64,000 bases of DNA from Aminobacter sp. AP02 (GTDB lineage Bacteria > Pseudomonadota > Alphaproteobacteria > Rhizobiales > Rhizobiaceae). The notes beneath the pieces are model-generated. The model saw only the letters and a list, made by a program, of their open reading frames with translations, did no database searches and was not told the DNA's origin. Within the stretch, counting starts at the first letter, position 1. Each line of letters opens with the position of its first letter. Shown here in pieces: positions 32,122 to 40,264 of the stretch. The stretch lies in contig NZ_QGGX01000002.1 in assembly GCF_003148805.1 (NCBI RefSeq), positions 346,983 through 410,982 on the forward strand. The letters are read 5' to 3'. A program made the translations under genes and the position numbers.

Positions 32122-32813
32122 TCAGTCTTTTTCCAGCATCGTCTTGCGAACAATGCCGGCGAATGCGGCGCCAACAATCGGAGCGACCCAGAACAGCCAA
32201 AGCTGCTGCAAAGCGACACCGCCGACAAACAGAGCCGGGCCGGTCGAGCGGGCAGGGTTGACCGACGTGTTGGTCACCGGGATCGAGATCAGGTGGATCA
32301 AGGTCAGCGCGAGGCCAATGGCCAGGGGCGCGAAACCTGCGGGCACGCGGCCATGAGTCGAGCCCAGGATGATCATCAGGAACAGGAAGGTCAGCACGAT
32401 TTCGATGATCAGTGCCGACGCCGGGCTGAACTTGCCGGGCGAAGCATCGCCGTAGCCATTGGTTGCGAAGCCGCCGATGCCGGCAAAGTCGGCCTTGCCG
32501 CTGACGATGAGGTAAAGCACCGTCGATGCGAGGATCGCGCCAACCAATTGGGCGATGACATAGGGCAGCAGGTTCTTGCTCTCGAAGCGGCCGGCCACCA
32601 TCAGGCCGACAGAGACCGCCGGGTTGAAGTGGCCGCCGGAAATGCCGCCCACCGCGTAGCCATGGTCAGGACCGTGAGGCCTAACGCCAACGCAACACCG
32701 GCAAAGCCGATGCCGAGTTCAGGAAACGCGGCTGCGAGCACGGCGCTGCCGCAGCCGCCAAAGACGAGCTAGAATGTGCCGAGAAACTCGGCGAATAGCC
32801 GTTTGGTCATCAT
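32122..32813 (-). pseudogene. aqpZ: Aquaporin Z, broken by a nonsense codon and a frameshift
   Basis: Start at 32813 or 32810 (ATGATG) with GGAGG upstream. Reading gives MTKRLFAEFLGTF and then TAG at 32771-32769, where aquaporin Z has Trp. In the same frame the next 40 codons still read as AqpZ ([20 protein letters not shown]). Near 32659 one base is missing, so [11 protein letters not shown] is split: the frame resumes at [14 protein letters not shown] and runs intact to 32122 with the second NPA box in [12 protein letters not shown]. The first NPA and all later helices are preserved. Two separate lesions make a sequencing error unlikely and imply recent loss of water-channel function. A 176-residue fragment could still be made from the GTG at 32652 but would lack the first helices. 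Confidence 0.9.
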
Positions 32814-33097
32814 ATCCCCCTCCAATATTGCGGACCTGCGGCGCGCACCGCATTTTCGACGGACCCGTCTGGGCAACCCCCGCCGCGCAGACTCAACCCG
32901 CAGATGGAGGCATGGCCCAAAGCCGGGCGCAATGGGTGTAATTACCCTTGGGGTATGCAATCACAGGTATTTTGACCAAGCCGACGGTGTACCGGTATGG
33001 CACGCAAAAATTAACGGAGCTGTGGAGGAGCTGTGCACTGATCTGTGCGTGGCAAGTGGATAATCGGTGGATTAGCAGGATTGGACACAACATCTAG

Positions 33098-33171
33098 TGG
33101 TGAACAAATCAGGAAACTTATCCTATCAGTGATTCGTAGCCCGTTCGTTCCGTATTTGGTTCAAATCTTAA
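33098..33171 (+). repeat. Diverged direct repeat, copy A
   Basis: It shares with copy B (33368-33442) the order GGTGAACAAA, TCAGTGATTCGT, CGTTC, GGTTC/CGTTC and CTTAA over about 75 bp. Differences are scattered, so the duplication is old or the copies are selected for short motifs. It contains one GANTC site (33131). Confidence 0.5.
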
Positions 33172-33367
33172 CGAAACGTCGTCCGCAATCGCTCGGCCAG
33201 TTAACCGGCCGGTAGGAAACATCAACAAAATCATTATTTTGCGAAGAGGTGGCCGAGGTGTCCCGGTGCCTTGCCAGCAAAAGTTAACGGCCATGCGCCA
33301 AAGCATGAGGCCGTCACTTTAGAGAATCTGCATGTGGTGCGGTCTGTCGGCTGGAAATCAACATGTT

Positions 33368-33442
33368 GGGGTGAACAAAACCTGAATCAGCCGGAGTCAG
33401 TGATTCGTCGCTGATTCGTTCCAGACTCGTTCCAACTCTTAA
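33368..33442 (+). repeat. Diverged direct repeat, copy B, with five GANTC sites
   Basis: Second copy of the element, nearer the helicase gene. GANTC sites lie at 33384, 33394, 33402, 33413 and 33424. GANTC is the target of the cell-cycle methyltransferase CcrM; five in 45 bp is far above the roughly one per 256 bases expected by chance. Confidence 0.55.
33418..33432 (+). promoter_or_regulatory. GTTC-N7-GTTC motif, candidate LexA box
   Basis: GTTC (33418-33421), seven bases, GTTC (33429-33432): the alphaproteobacterial SOS-box form. An AT-rich TTAAATAT follows at 33439-33446 and could be a -10 element. It lies 119 nt before the helicase ATG. One such match in 64 kb can occur by chance, so this is only a candidate. 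Confidence 0.35.
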
Positions 33443-33550
33443 ATATGGAACATTCTGCTTTCGCTTCGGCCTACAAATCCCTATGTGTCCACCAGTCGCC
33501 ACAGGCGGCGCAACGCCGGATGGGCCCGGCGCCGAGGGCGGTTCCCGAGA

Positions 33551-36500
33551 ATGAATGTCCACTCCAAGCAAAATGATCCGCTGATCCTGTCGGGCCGCGA
33601 TGTCACGGCGGTTTTGGGGCCGACAAATACCGGCAAGACGCATCTCGCCATCGAGCGCATGGTCGCGCATGAAAGCGGCATCATCGGCCTTCCGCTCAGG
33701 CTGCTGGCCCGCGAGGTCTATGGCAGGCTTTGCGAAAAGGTCGGCGCCCACAAGGTCGCGCTCGTCACCGGCGAGGAGAAGATCCTGCCGGCGGGTGCGA
33801 AATATTCCGTCTGCACGGTCGAGGCGATGCCGCGTCAGACAGACGCCGCTTTCGTCGCGATCGACGAGGTTCAGCTCGCCGGCGATCTCGAGCGCGGGCA
33901 TATCTTCACCGACCGCATCCTGCATCTGCGCGGCAAACAGGAGACGCTGCTGCTCGGTGCCGCCACCATGCACGGCATCCTGCAACGCCTGCTGAAGGGC
34001 GTGTCGGTGGTGACCCGGCCACGGCTTTCGCATCTCGCCTATGCCGGCTCAAAGAAGCTGACGAGGCTGCCGCGCCGTTCGGCCATCGTCGCTTTCTCCG
34101 CCGACGAGGTCTACGGCATCGCCGAACTGATCAGGCGCCAGCAAGGCGGTGCGGCCGTGGTGCTCGGGGCGTTGAGCCCGCGTACGCGCAACGCCCAGGT
34201 CGCGCTCTATCAATCCGGCGATGTCGACTATCTCATCGCAACGGATGCCATCGGCATGGGACTCAACCTCGATGTCGACCATGTCGCCTTTGCCCAGAAC
34301 CGCAAGTTCGACGGCTATCAGTATCGCCAGCTCACCGCAGCCGAACTCGGCCAGATTGCCGGCCGCGCCGGCCGCCACCTGCGCGACGGTACTTTTGGCG
34401 TCACCGGCCAGGTCGATCCGTTCGACGAGGAGTTGATAGAGAAGATCGAGGGGCATGATTTCGATCCGGTGAAGGTGCTGCAATGGCGCACGGCCTCCTT
34501 CGACTTCGCCAGCCTGGATGCGCTCAAGCGCTCGATCGACACAGTGGCACCCGTCGAAGGGCTGACGCGCGCGCTGCCGGCGGTCGACGCCCAGGCGCTG
34601 GAGCATCTTTCGCGCGATGAAAACATCCGTTCGCTTGCCACCAGTCGGGAGCGTGTCGCCCTTCTGTGGGAGACGTGCGCGTTGCCCGACTACCGCAGGA
34701 TCGCGCCGGCCCAGCACGCAGATCTCATCGCCTCGATGTATGACGATCTGGCTCGTCGCGGGCATGTCGATGAGAACTACATGGCCGAGCAGGTGCGTCG
34801 TGCCGATTCTACCGAGGGCGACATCGACACGCTTTCGCATCGCATCGCCCAGATCCGAACCTGGACTTTTGTCTCCAACCGCCCTGGCTGGCTTGCCGAT
34901 CCGGCACACTGGCAAGAAAAAACACGCGACATCGAAGACAGATTGTCCGATGCACTGCATGAACGGTTGACGAAACGCTTTGTAGACCGCAGGACTTCCG
35001 TCCTCATGCGCCGCCTTAGAGAAAACACTATGCTTGAAGCCGAAATCAGCCCGTCCGGAACCGTCCTCGTCGAGGGTCACCACGTCGGCGAACTGCAAGG
35101 GTTCCGTTTCACCGCCGACCAGAGCGCTGGCGGAGAGGACGCCAAGGCCGTGCGCACGGCAGCGCAAAAGGCGCTGGCCACGGAATTCGATTCCCGAGCT
35201 GAGCGTTTCTCGGCTTCGCCCAATGGCGACATCGCGCTCGGCTCCGATGGCGTGCTGCGTTGGATCGGCGCACCGATCGGCACGCTGGTCGAAGGCGAGG
35301 ACGCGCTCAAGCCGCGCGTCATCCTGCTTGCCGACGAGCAGCTGACTGGCCCGGCACGCGACAAGGTCGCGGCGCGCGCAGAACGTTTCGTCAATTTCCA
35401 GGTAGAGTCGCTGCTCAAGCCGCTCGTCGATCTCAAGGCCGCCGAGCAGCTTTCCGGCATCGGCCGTGGCATAGCCTTTCAGTTGGTCGAGAATTTCGGC
35501 CTGATCAATCGCCGCGACATCGCCGAAGAGGTGAAGTCGCTCGATCAGGAAGGTCGTGCGTCACTTCGCCGGCTCGGCGTGCGCTTCGGCGCTTACCATG
35601 TCTTCGTGCCTGCGCTGATCAAGCCGGCTCCGGCAGGCTTGGTGACGCTGCTTTGGGCGCTCAAGAATGACGGCAAGGACAAGGCGGGCTTCGGCGATGT
35701 CGTGCATGCGCTTGCCGCCGGACGCACCTCCGTCGTCATCGACCAGACTTTCGACAAGACCTTCTACAAGCTCGCTGGTTTCCGCAATCTCGGCCGTCGC
35801 GCCGTGCGCGTCGACATCCTTGAGCGCCTCGCCGACCTTATCCGCCCGGCACTTGCCTGGAAGCAGGGCGTGGGCGCGCGTCCCGACGGTGCTTATGACG
35901 GCAGCTCGTTCATCGTCACGCCGCAGATGATGTCGATCCTCGGCGCCACCGGCGACGACATGGAAGAGATCCTCAAGGGTCTCGGCTATCGCGCCGAGCC
36001 GAAGCCGGCTGGCGAGGTCAAGGAAAAGCTCGAAACGATCGACGCCGCTGCCCGCGAAGCCTTGGCCAAGGCCCAGGCCGCAAAGGCGGCAGCAGCGGCC
36101 GAGTCGGCTGCCGGCAGCGAAGCTGCGGAAGTCTCCGCCGAGCCCTTCGTCGAGGCGGCCCAAGCCACTGAGCAAGTTGCTTCCGACGTCGCCGAGCAGG
36201 CGCCCGAGATCGAACAGGTCGAGCAGGGATCCGAGGCGGTTGCCGAGCAGGCAGAGGCCGTGGCCGAACCTGCGGTTGCAGAGACTTCGGTTGAAGTGGC
36301 TGCCGAGGTTGTTGCCGAGTCGGTGCCGGTTGCCCCTGAAGCTGCTATCGCCGAAGCAACTCCGGCTGTGGCTGATGAGGCCGCCGAAGAGCCCAAGCCG
36401 ATCCTGTTGTGGCGTCAGGGCCGCTTCGAACAGCGCCCGCGTCACCGCCAGGACAACCGTTCGCGCGGCGGCTATCGCGATCAGCGTGCTGCCGGTGCTC

Positions 36501-36793
36501 CCGCCGCCCGTCAGGGCGAGGGCAATCGCGGTGCTGGACGTGAAGGTGGTGAAGGCCGTGATGGCGGCCGTCCGCGCTTCGATCGCAAGCCTGGCGGCAA
36601 GCCGCAGGGCGAGCGTCCAGAAAATCGCGGCCGTGGCGAGCGCCCGGGTGGCGACAAGCACGGTGGCGATCGCGGCGGCTTCAAGGGCAAATCAGCCTTC
36701 CAGCCGAAGCCGCGCGAAGAGCGTCCGGTGCGGATCGATCCCGATTCGCCCTTCGCCAAGCTCGCCGCGCTGCGCGACCAGCTCAAGAAGTAA
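33551..36793 (+). CDS. Suv3-like DExH RNA helicase with basic C-terminal tail
   Basis: 1080 residues. The ATG at 33551 is chosen; 22 upstream codons in frame are Arg-rich and lack a site. Motif I is VLGPTNTGKTHLAIERM, motif II DEVQ (in FVAIDEVQLAGDLERG), and motif VI lies in QIAGRAGRHLRDG. The order and spacing match mitochondrial SUPV3L1/Suv3 and its alphaproteobacterial relatives. Residues 850-980 are an Ala/Glu-rich linker and the last 100 are Arg/Gly-rich, a typical RNA-binding tail, ending PDSPFAKLAALRDQLKK. It probably unwinds structured RNA in decay or ribosome work. The S4 protein gene follows after 5 nt. Confidence 0.9.
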   Translation: MNVHSKQNDPLILSGRDVTAVLGPTNTGKTHLAIERMVAHESGIIGLPLRLLAREVYGRLCEKVGAHKVALVTGEEKILPAGAKYSVCTVEAMPRQTDAAFVAIDEVQLAGDLERGHIFTDRILHLRGKQETLLLGAATMHGILQRLLKGVSVVTRPRLSHLAYAGSKKLTRLPRRSAIVAFSADEVYGIAELIRRQQGGAAVVLGALSPRTRNAQVALYQSGDVDYLIATDAIGMGLNLDVDHVAFAQNRKFDGYQYRQLTAAELGQIAGRAGRHLRDGTFGVTGQVDPFDEELIEKIEGHDFDPVKVLQWRTASFDFASLDALKRSIDTVAPVEGLTRALPAVDAQALEHLSRDENIRSLATSRERVALLWETCALPDYRRIAPAQHADLIASMYDDLARRGHVDENYMAEQVRRADSTEGDIDTLSHRIAQIRTWTFVSNRPGWLADPAHWQEKTRDIEDRLSDALHERLTKRFVDRRTSVLMRRLRENTMLEAEISPSGTVLVEGHHVGELQGFRFTADQSAGGEDAKAVRTAAQKALATEFDSRAERFSASPNGDIALGSDGVLRWIGAPIGTLVEGEDALKPRVILLADEQLTGPARDKVAARAERFVNFQVESLLKPLVDLKAAEQLSGIGRGIAFQLVENFGLINRRDIAEEVKSLDQEGRASLRRLGVRFGAYHVFVPALIKPAPAGLVTLLWALKNDGKDKAGFGDVVHALAAGRTSVVIDQTFDKTFYKLAGFRNLGRRAVRVDILERLADLIRPALAWKQGVGARPDGAYDGSSFIVTPQMMSILGATGDDMEEILKGLGYRAEPKPAGEVKEKLETIDAAAREALAKAQAAKAAAAAESAAGSEAAEVSAEPFVEAAQATEQVASDVAEQAPEIEQVEQGSEAVAEQAEAVAEPAVAETSVEVAAEVVAESVPVAPEAAIAEATPAVADEAAEEPKPILLWRQGRFEQRPRHRQDNRSRGGYRDQRAAGAPAARQGEGNRGAGREGGEGRDGGRPRFDRKPGGKPQGERPENRGRGERPGGDKHGGDRGGFKGKSAFQPKPREERPVRIDPDSPFAKLAALRDQLKK

Positions 36794-36798
36794 GCGCC

Positions 36799-37182
36799 TT
36801 GGCCGGCGAGGGAAGACAGCGCATCGACAAGTGGCTGTTCTTCTCGCGCGCGGTCAAGTCGCGCTCGCTGGGCGCAAAGCTCGCTCAATCGGGCGGCGTC
36901 AGGAACAACGGCCAGAAGCTCAGCCAGGCTTCCGACATCGTCAAGACGGGCGACGTGCTGACAATCACGCTCGACCGCCGCATCCTGGTTTATAAGGTGC
37001 TGTCGCCGGGCGAGCGACGCGGCCCCGCCGAAGAGGCGCGCAAGCTCTACGAGGATATCTCGCCTGCTCCCACGCCCAAGGACCAGGCTCCACCCGACGC
37101 GAGGCCGCCGCTGCGCGAGGCCGGGAGCGGCCGCCCCACCAAGAAAGAACGACGCGCGACGGACCGTCTGCGCAGCGAATGA
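36799..37182 (+). CDS. S4-domain RNA-binding protein (HslR-like)
   Basis: 127 residues with a TTG start at 36799, 5 nt after the helicase stop. The S4 fold is at residues 8-70: QRIDKWLFFSRAVKSRSLGA, then LAQSGGVRNNGQKLSQ and the strand VLTITLDRRILVYKVL. The C-terminal 50 residues are basic and Pro-rich. HslR (Hsp15) binds stalled 50S subunits carrying nascent chains; rhizobial relatives may do likewise. Coupling with an RNA helicase supports a role in RNA or ribosome maintenance. The TTG start is somewhat uncertain. Confidence 0.88.
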   Translation: MAGEGRQRIDKWLFFSRAVKSRSLGAKLAQSGGVRNNGQKLSQASDIVKTGDVLTITLDRRILVYKVLSPGERRGPAEEARKLYEDISPAPTPKDQAPPDARPPLREAGSGRPTKKERRATDRLRSE

Positions 37183-37329
37183 CGCAAAGGCGTTCGAGTT
37201 GCCGCAATCAAGTTGAGAATTGCGTTCCTCCAGCAGCGTTCTGCGCGCAATGGCCGCCCTTGCAAGAGGCCTGTAAAGGGGCTACCTCACCGACAAAGAT
37301 ACAAAATACGGGAAGTCCCGGAGCCTGCC

Positions 37330-37668
37330 ATGACCTATGTCGTCACTGACAATTGCATCAAATGCAAATACATGGATTGCATCGAAGTTTGTCCGGTCGA
37401 CTGCTTCTATGAAGGCGAGAACATGCTCGTCATCCATCCGGACGAGTGCATCGATTGCGGCGTCTGCGAACCGGAATGCCCGGCCGACGCGATCAAGCCC
37501 GATACAGAGCCGGGCCTCGACAAGTGGCTGCAGGTCAACACCGAATATGCTGAAAAATGGCCCAACATCACGGCCAAGAAAGAGCCCCCTGCCGACGCCA
37601 AGGAATTCGACGGCGTACCAGGCAAGTTCGAGAAGTACTTTTCGGCGGAACCTGGCGAAGGTAACTGA
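37330..37668 (+). CDS. fdxA: Seven-iron ferredoxin
   Basis: 112 residues. Ligands for a 3Fe-4S and a 4Fe-4S cluster are visible: [20 protein letters not shown] near residues 9-28 and [16 protein letters not shown] near 40-55. The long C-terminal extension ([17 protein letters not shown]) is typical of the alphaproteobacterial FdxA group. It is a cytoplasmic electron carrier, partner unknown. The start [17 protein letters not shown] is canonical. It lies 147 nt after the S4 gene and 355 nt before carD. Confidence 0.95.
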   Translation: MTYVVTDNCIKCKYMDCIEVCPVDCFYEGENMLVIHPDECIDCGVCEPECPADAIKPDTEPGLDKWLQVNTEYAEKWPNITAKKEPPADAKEFDGVPGKFEKYFSAEPGEGN

Positions 37669-38023
37669 GAGAGCACTGCTCCAGGAGGCGGTAGATCGTT
37701 CGATTGAGTCCGCTGCCGAGTCTTGACGCGGCAACACCTTGGCGTATCCACCAAAATCTTGATTCTTCCGACTTTTTGTGTTAGGGCTAGATCAACATGC
37801 CGATGACACAACGTCGATCTATGGCGCGAAGCCTAAATCACTGAAAGGTGACAACCCCAATTCGGACCTGAGTAATCTGGCCCGGAGGCCGCTGCTTTAG
37901 CGGTTTGCCGGTCCAAGCTCTCCGGTTGGGGGTCGAATGTCGTGCGGCACAAGGTCGCGTTAGTGACCATCCTCGTTCAGCCGGCCTCGGCGGGCCGGTG
38001 TTACAAGAAGGAGTTCAGGGCGT
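37669..38023 (+). other. Long leader/promoter region of carD
   Basis: 355 bases without a gene. It contains a small hairpin CCGCT-GCTTT-AGCGG (37889-37903) and, just before carD, AAGGAG (38008-38013). No known riboswitch class was recognised. The length suggests a separate carD promoter with a structured 5' leader. Confidence 0.5.
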
Positions 38024-38605
38024 ATGGCAACTTCCATCCCGCAGAAGAAATCCGCAGCACGTCACGGTTTCAAGACCGGCGAGTATATCGTCTATCCGGC
38101 GCATGGCGTCGGGCAGATCGTATCGATCGACGAGCAGGAAGTGGCGGGACACAAGCTTGAGCTTTTCGTGATCGATTTCCAGAAAGACAAGATGCGCCTC
38201 AAGGTGCCGGTCGCCAAGGCGACCTCCATCGGCATGCGCAAGCTTTCTGAAACCGACTATGTCGAGCGTGCATTGAAGGTCGTGCAGGGCCGTGCCCGCG
38301 TCAAGCGGACGATGTGGTCGCGTCGCGCGCAGGAATATGATGCGAAGATCAATTCCGGCGATCTGATCTCGATCGCGGAAGTCGTTCGCGACCTCTACCG
38401 CGCCGACAATCAGCCGGAGCAGTCCTATTCCGAGCGCCAGCTTTATGAAGCAGCGCTCGACCGCATGGCGCGCGAACTCGCGGCCGTCAATCGCCTGTCG
38501 GAAACCGAGGCAGTCCGTCTTATCGAGACCAACCTCAACAAGGGTCCGAAGCGCGGCACCAAGGCCGACAACGAGGAAGCCGAAGAGCAGGAAGAAGCTG
38601 CCTGA
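38024..38605 (+). CDS. carD: CarD/CdnL-family transcriptional regulator
   Basis: 193 residues. The RNA polymerase-interacting domain lies at 14-75 (FKTGEYIVYPAHGVGQIVSI, then FVIDFQKDKMRLKVPVAKA), and a helical DNA-binding domain at 85-170 contains the conserved WSRRAQEYDAKINSGD and SERQLYEAALDRMARELAAV. CarD/CdnL binds the beta subunit and stabilises open complexes at growth genes such as rRNA promoters. The acidic tail ends in EEAEEQEEAA. AAGGAG lies upstream. It is monocistronic with a strong terminator. Confidence 0.95.
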   Translation: MATSIPQKKSAARHGFKTGEYIVYPAHGVGQIVSIDEQEVAGHKLELFVIDFQKDKMRLKVPVAKATSIGMRKLSETDYVERALKVVQGRARVKRTMWSRRAQEYDAKINSGDLISIAEVVRDLYRADNQPEQSYSERQLYEAALDRMARELAAVNRLSETEAVRLIETNLNKGPKRGTKADNEEAEEQEEAA

Positions 38606-38630
38606 CCTCGCCTTGCCCTGAGATTACGAA

Positions 38631-38656
38631 AAACCCGGCCATTGGCCGGGTTTTTT
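38631..38656 (+). terminator. Terminator of carD
   Basis: A 10-bp stem AAACCCGGCC / GGCCGGGTTT with a 3-nt loop and a run of eight T. Confidence 0.95.
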
Positions 38657-38678
38657 GTTCGATGAACAGCCGCAGAGG

Positions 38679-39446
38679 TTATCCTTCGCCGCCCCCGCCA
38701 TGCTGATGCGTGATGGTGGCGATGAAGCGCCTGGTGCGTTCATGGGCAGGATTGAAGAAGACCTCGCTTGCCGGGCCTTTTTCGACGACCACACCCGCTT
38801 CCAGAAAAACCACCTCATGCGCGATCTTGGACGCCAGGCGCAGATCATGTGTCGCGATCACCATGGTCGTGCCCTCTCGCGCGAGTTGGCCGAGGACGTC
38901 GACCACCTCCTGCGCAAGCTCGGGGTCGAGTGCCGACGTCGGTTCATCGCACAACAGCACCTGTGGCTGCGGCGCGAGCGCGCGAGCGATCGCCACGCGC
39001 TGCTGCTGGCCGCCTGACAGCGTCGCAGGCCAGGCATCTACCTTGTGTGCCATGCCGACCTTTTCAAGCAGCGACAGGGCCCGTTCGCGCGCCTTGGCTT
39101 CCGGCCATTTCAGCACGGTCACCAGGCCTTCCATGACGTTTTCGATTGCCGTGCGATGGGGAAACAGCTGGAAGTTCTGGAACACCATGCCGGTTTGGCG
39201 ACGCAGTTGCTGGATCGCCTTGGTTGGGACCTTGATGTCCGGGCTGAACTCAAGAGTGTCGTTGCCGATGCGCACGCTGCCGGAGGTCGGGATCTCAAGC
39301 AGGTTTATGCAGCGCAAAAGCGTGCTCTTGCCGCCGCCCGAAGGACCGACAAGGGCGGTCACGCTGCCTTCCTTGATGTCGACCGACACGTCCTTGAGCA
39401 CGGTGTTGTCGCCGAAGCGTTTGATGATGTGGGAGAGCCCGATCAT
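38679..39446 (-). CDS. Polar amino-acid ABC transporter ATP-binding protein
   Basis: 255 residues of the GlnQ/ArtP/TcyN class: Walker A GPSGGGKSTLLRC near residue 34, Q-loop GMVFQNFQLFPH, signature LSGGQQQRVAIARAL, Walker B LLCDEPTSALDPE, and switch His in VIATHDLRLA. It powers uptake through the permease whose gene overlaps it by 4 nt. An unusual feature is a 5-residue-longer A-loop region with DTLEFSPDIKVPTKA. The operon order is binding protein, permease, ATPase. Confidence 0.93.
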   Translation of the reverse strand: MIGLSHIIKRFGDNTVLKDVSVDIKEGSVTALVGPSGGGKSTLLRCINLLEIPTSGSVRIGNDTLEFSPDIKVPTKAIQQLRRQTGMVFQNFQLFPHRTAIENVMEGLVTVLKWPEAKARERALSLLEKVGMAHKVDAWPATLSGGQQQRVAIARALAPQPQVLLCDEPTSALDPELAQEVVDVLGQLAREGTTMVIATHDLRLASKIAHEVVFLEAGVVVEKGPASEVFFNPAHERTRRFIATITHQHGGGGEG

Positions 39447-40123
39447 GTCCGTGCCTCCAGGAAGCCGCCATAGCGGTTGAGCCGCTTTTCAAGCCTGACC
39501 TGCAGCGACGACAGCACCGAACTCATCGCGAGATAGAGAATGGCCGCCTCAACATAGAGGATCAGCGGTTCATAGGTGGTTGCGACGATACGCTGGGCTG
39601 CCTGGAACATCTCCGGCACCGTTATGGCGGCGGCAAGCGAGGTGTCCTTGACCAGCGAGATGAAGGTGTTGGACAGCGGTGGTACGGCAACGCGCATTGC
39701 TTGCGGCAGGATCGTGCGGCGCATCGCCTGCGACCAGGTCATGCCGATCGAATAGGCCGCTTCCCATTGCCCCTTGGCTACCGAGCCTATCGCGGCGCGG
39801 ATGATTTCCGAGGAGTACGCACCGACATTGAGGGTGAAGCCGATCAGGGCGGCGGGGAAGGCGTCGAGCACGATGCCGACGCTGGGCAATCCGTAGAAGA
39901 TCAGGAACAGCTGCACCAGAAGCGGCGTGCCACGGATGATCCAGACATAGAATCGCACGATCGCCGATAGCCACGACGGTCCAAACAGACGAGCGAGTGC
40001 CGCACCAAGCCCGACGGTGAGGCCGAAGGCGAACGACAGGAGTGTCAGCGGCGCGGTGAAGACGAGTGCTGCCCACAACAGGGGGCCGAGCGACTCCAGC
40101 ATTAGTTGCAGCCAATGTGGCAA
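39443..40123 (-). CDS. Polar amino-acid ABC transporter permease
   Basis: 226 residues from a TTG at 40123, chosen because GGAGGGAG ends 8 nt upstream; the first ATG (40102) has no ribosome site. It is a HisM/GlnP-type membrane protein with about five helices; the EAA loop is YSIGMTWSQAMRRTILPQAM and the ending is QVRLEKRLNRYGGF. It forms the inner-membrane pore, likely as a homodimer. Its gene lies 141 nt after the binding-protein gene, with a strong hairpin between. Confidence 0.9.
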   Translation of the reverse strand: MPHWLQLMLESLGPLLWAALVFTAPLTLLSFAFGLTVGLGAALARLFGPSWLSAIVRFYVWIIRGTPLLVQLFLIFYGLPSVGIVLDAFPAALIGFTLNVGAYSSEIIRAAIGSVAKGQWEAAYSIGMTWSQAMRRTILPQAMRVAVPPLSNTFISLVKDTSLAAAITVPEMFQAAQRIVATTYEPLILYVEAAILYLAMSSVLSSLQVRLEKRLNRYGGFLEART

Positions 40124-40147
40124 GATAATTGCTCCCTCCCCACGACA

Positions 40148-40186
40148 GAACTTGCCCGGAAAATCGCAGATTTTCCGGGCAAGTTC
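40148..40186 (-). repeat. Perfect 18-bp stem-loop between binding-protein and permease genes
   Basis: Arms GAACTTGCCCGGAAAATC and GATTTTCCGGGCAAGTTC (40148-40165 and 40169-40186) are exact complements with a 3-nt loop. No T-run follows on the minus strand. In binding-protein operons such intercistronic hairpins protect the 3' end of the receptor message and so raise receptor over permease levels; that role is inferred here. Confidence 0.8.
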
Positions 40187-40264
40187 ATGGGAAAAATGAG
40201 AGGTGAAGAAATGAGCGCCTGTCAGGCGACGGACTGCCCGCCCGCCGCCTGGCAAGCGATGTGG

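Larger units (their letters stand above)
32814..33550. other. Long non-coding region with diverged duplication and GANTC cluster
   Basis: 737 bases with no convincing gene; short open frames here have no ribosome sites or recognisable families. It is AT-richer than its surroundings. It contains a 75-bp sequence present twice in diverged form, five GANTC sites within 45 bp and one GTTC-N7-GTTC motif (listed separately). A small RNA is possible, but I could not identify one. Confidence 0.6.

Noticed and set aside
32769..32960. Separate small gene ending in MTKRLFAEFLGTF
   Set aside because: It is the N-terminus of the broken aquaporin cut by the TAG, not an independent protein; the upstream part is non-coding.
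32776..33063. 95-codon open frame on the plus strand upstream of the helicase
   Set aside because: Overlaps the aquaporin remnant, has no ribosome site and no recognisable sequence.
33143..33162. Second SOS box in repeat copy A
   Set aside because: The two GTTC half sites are 8 bases apart instead of 7, so it does not meet the consensus.
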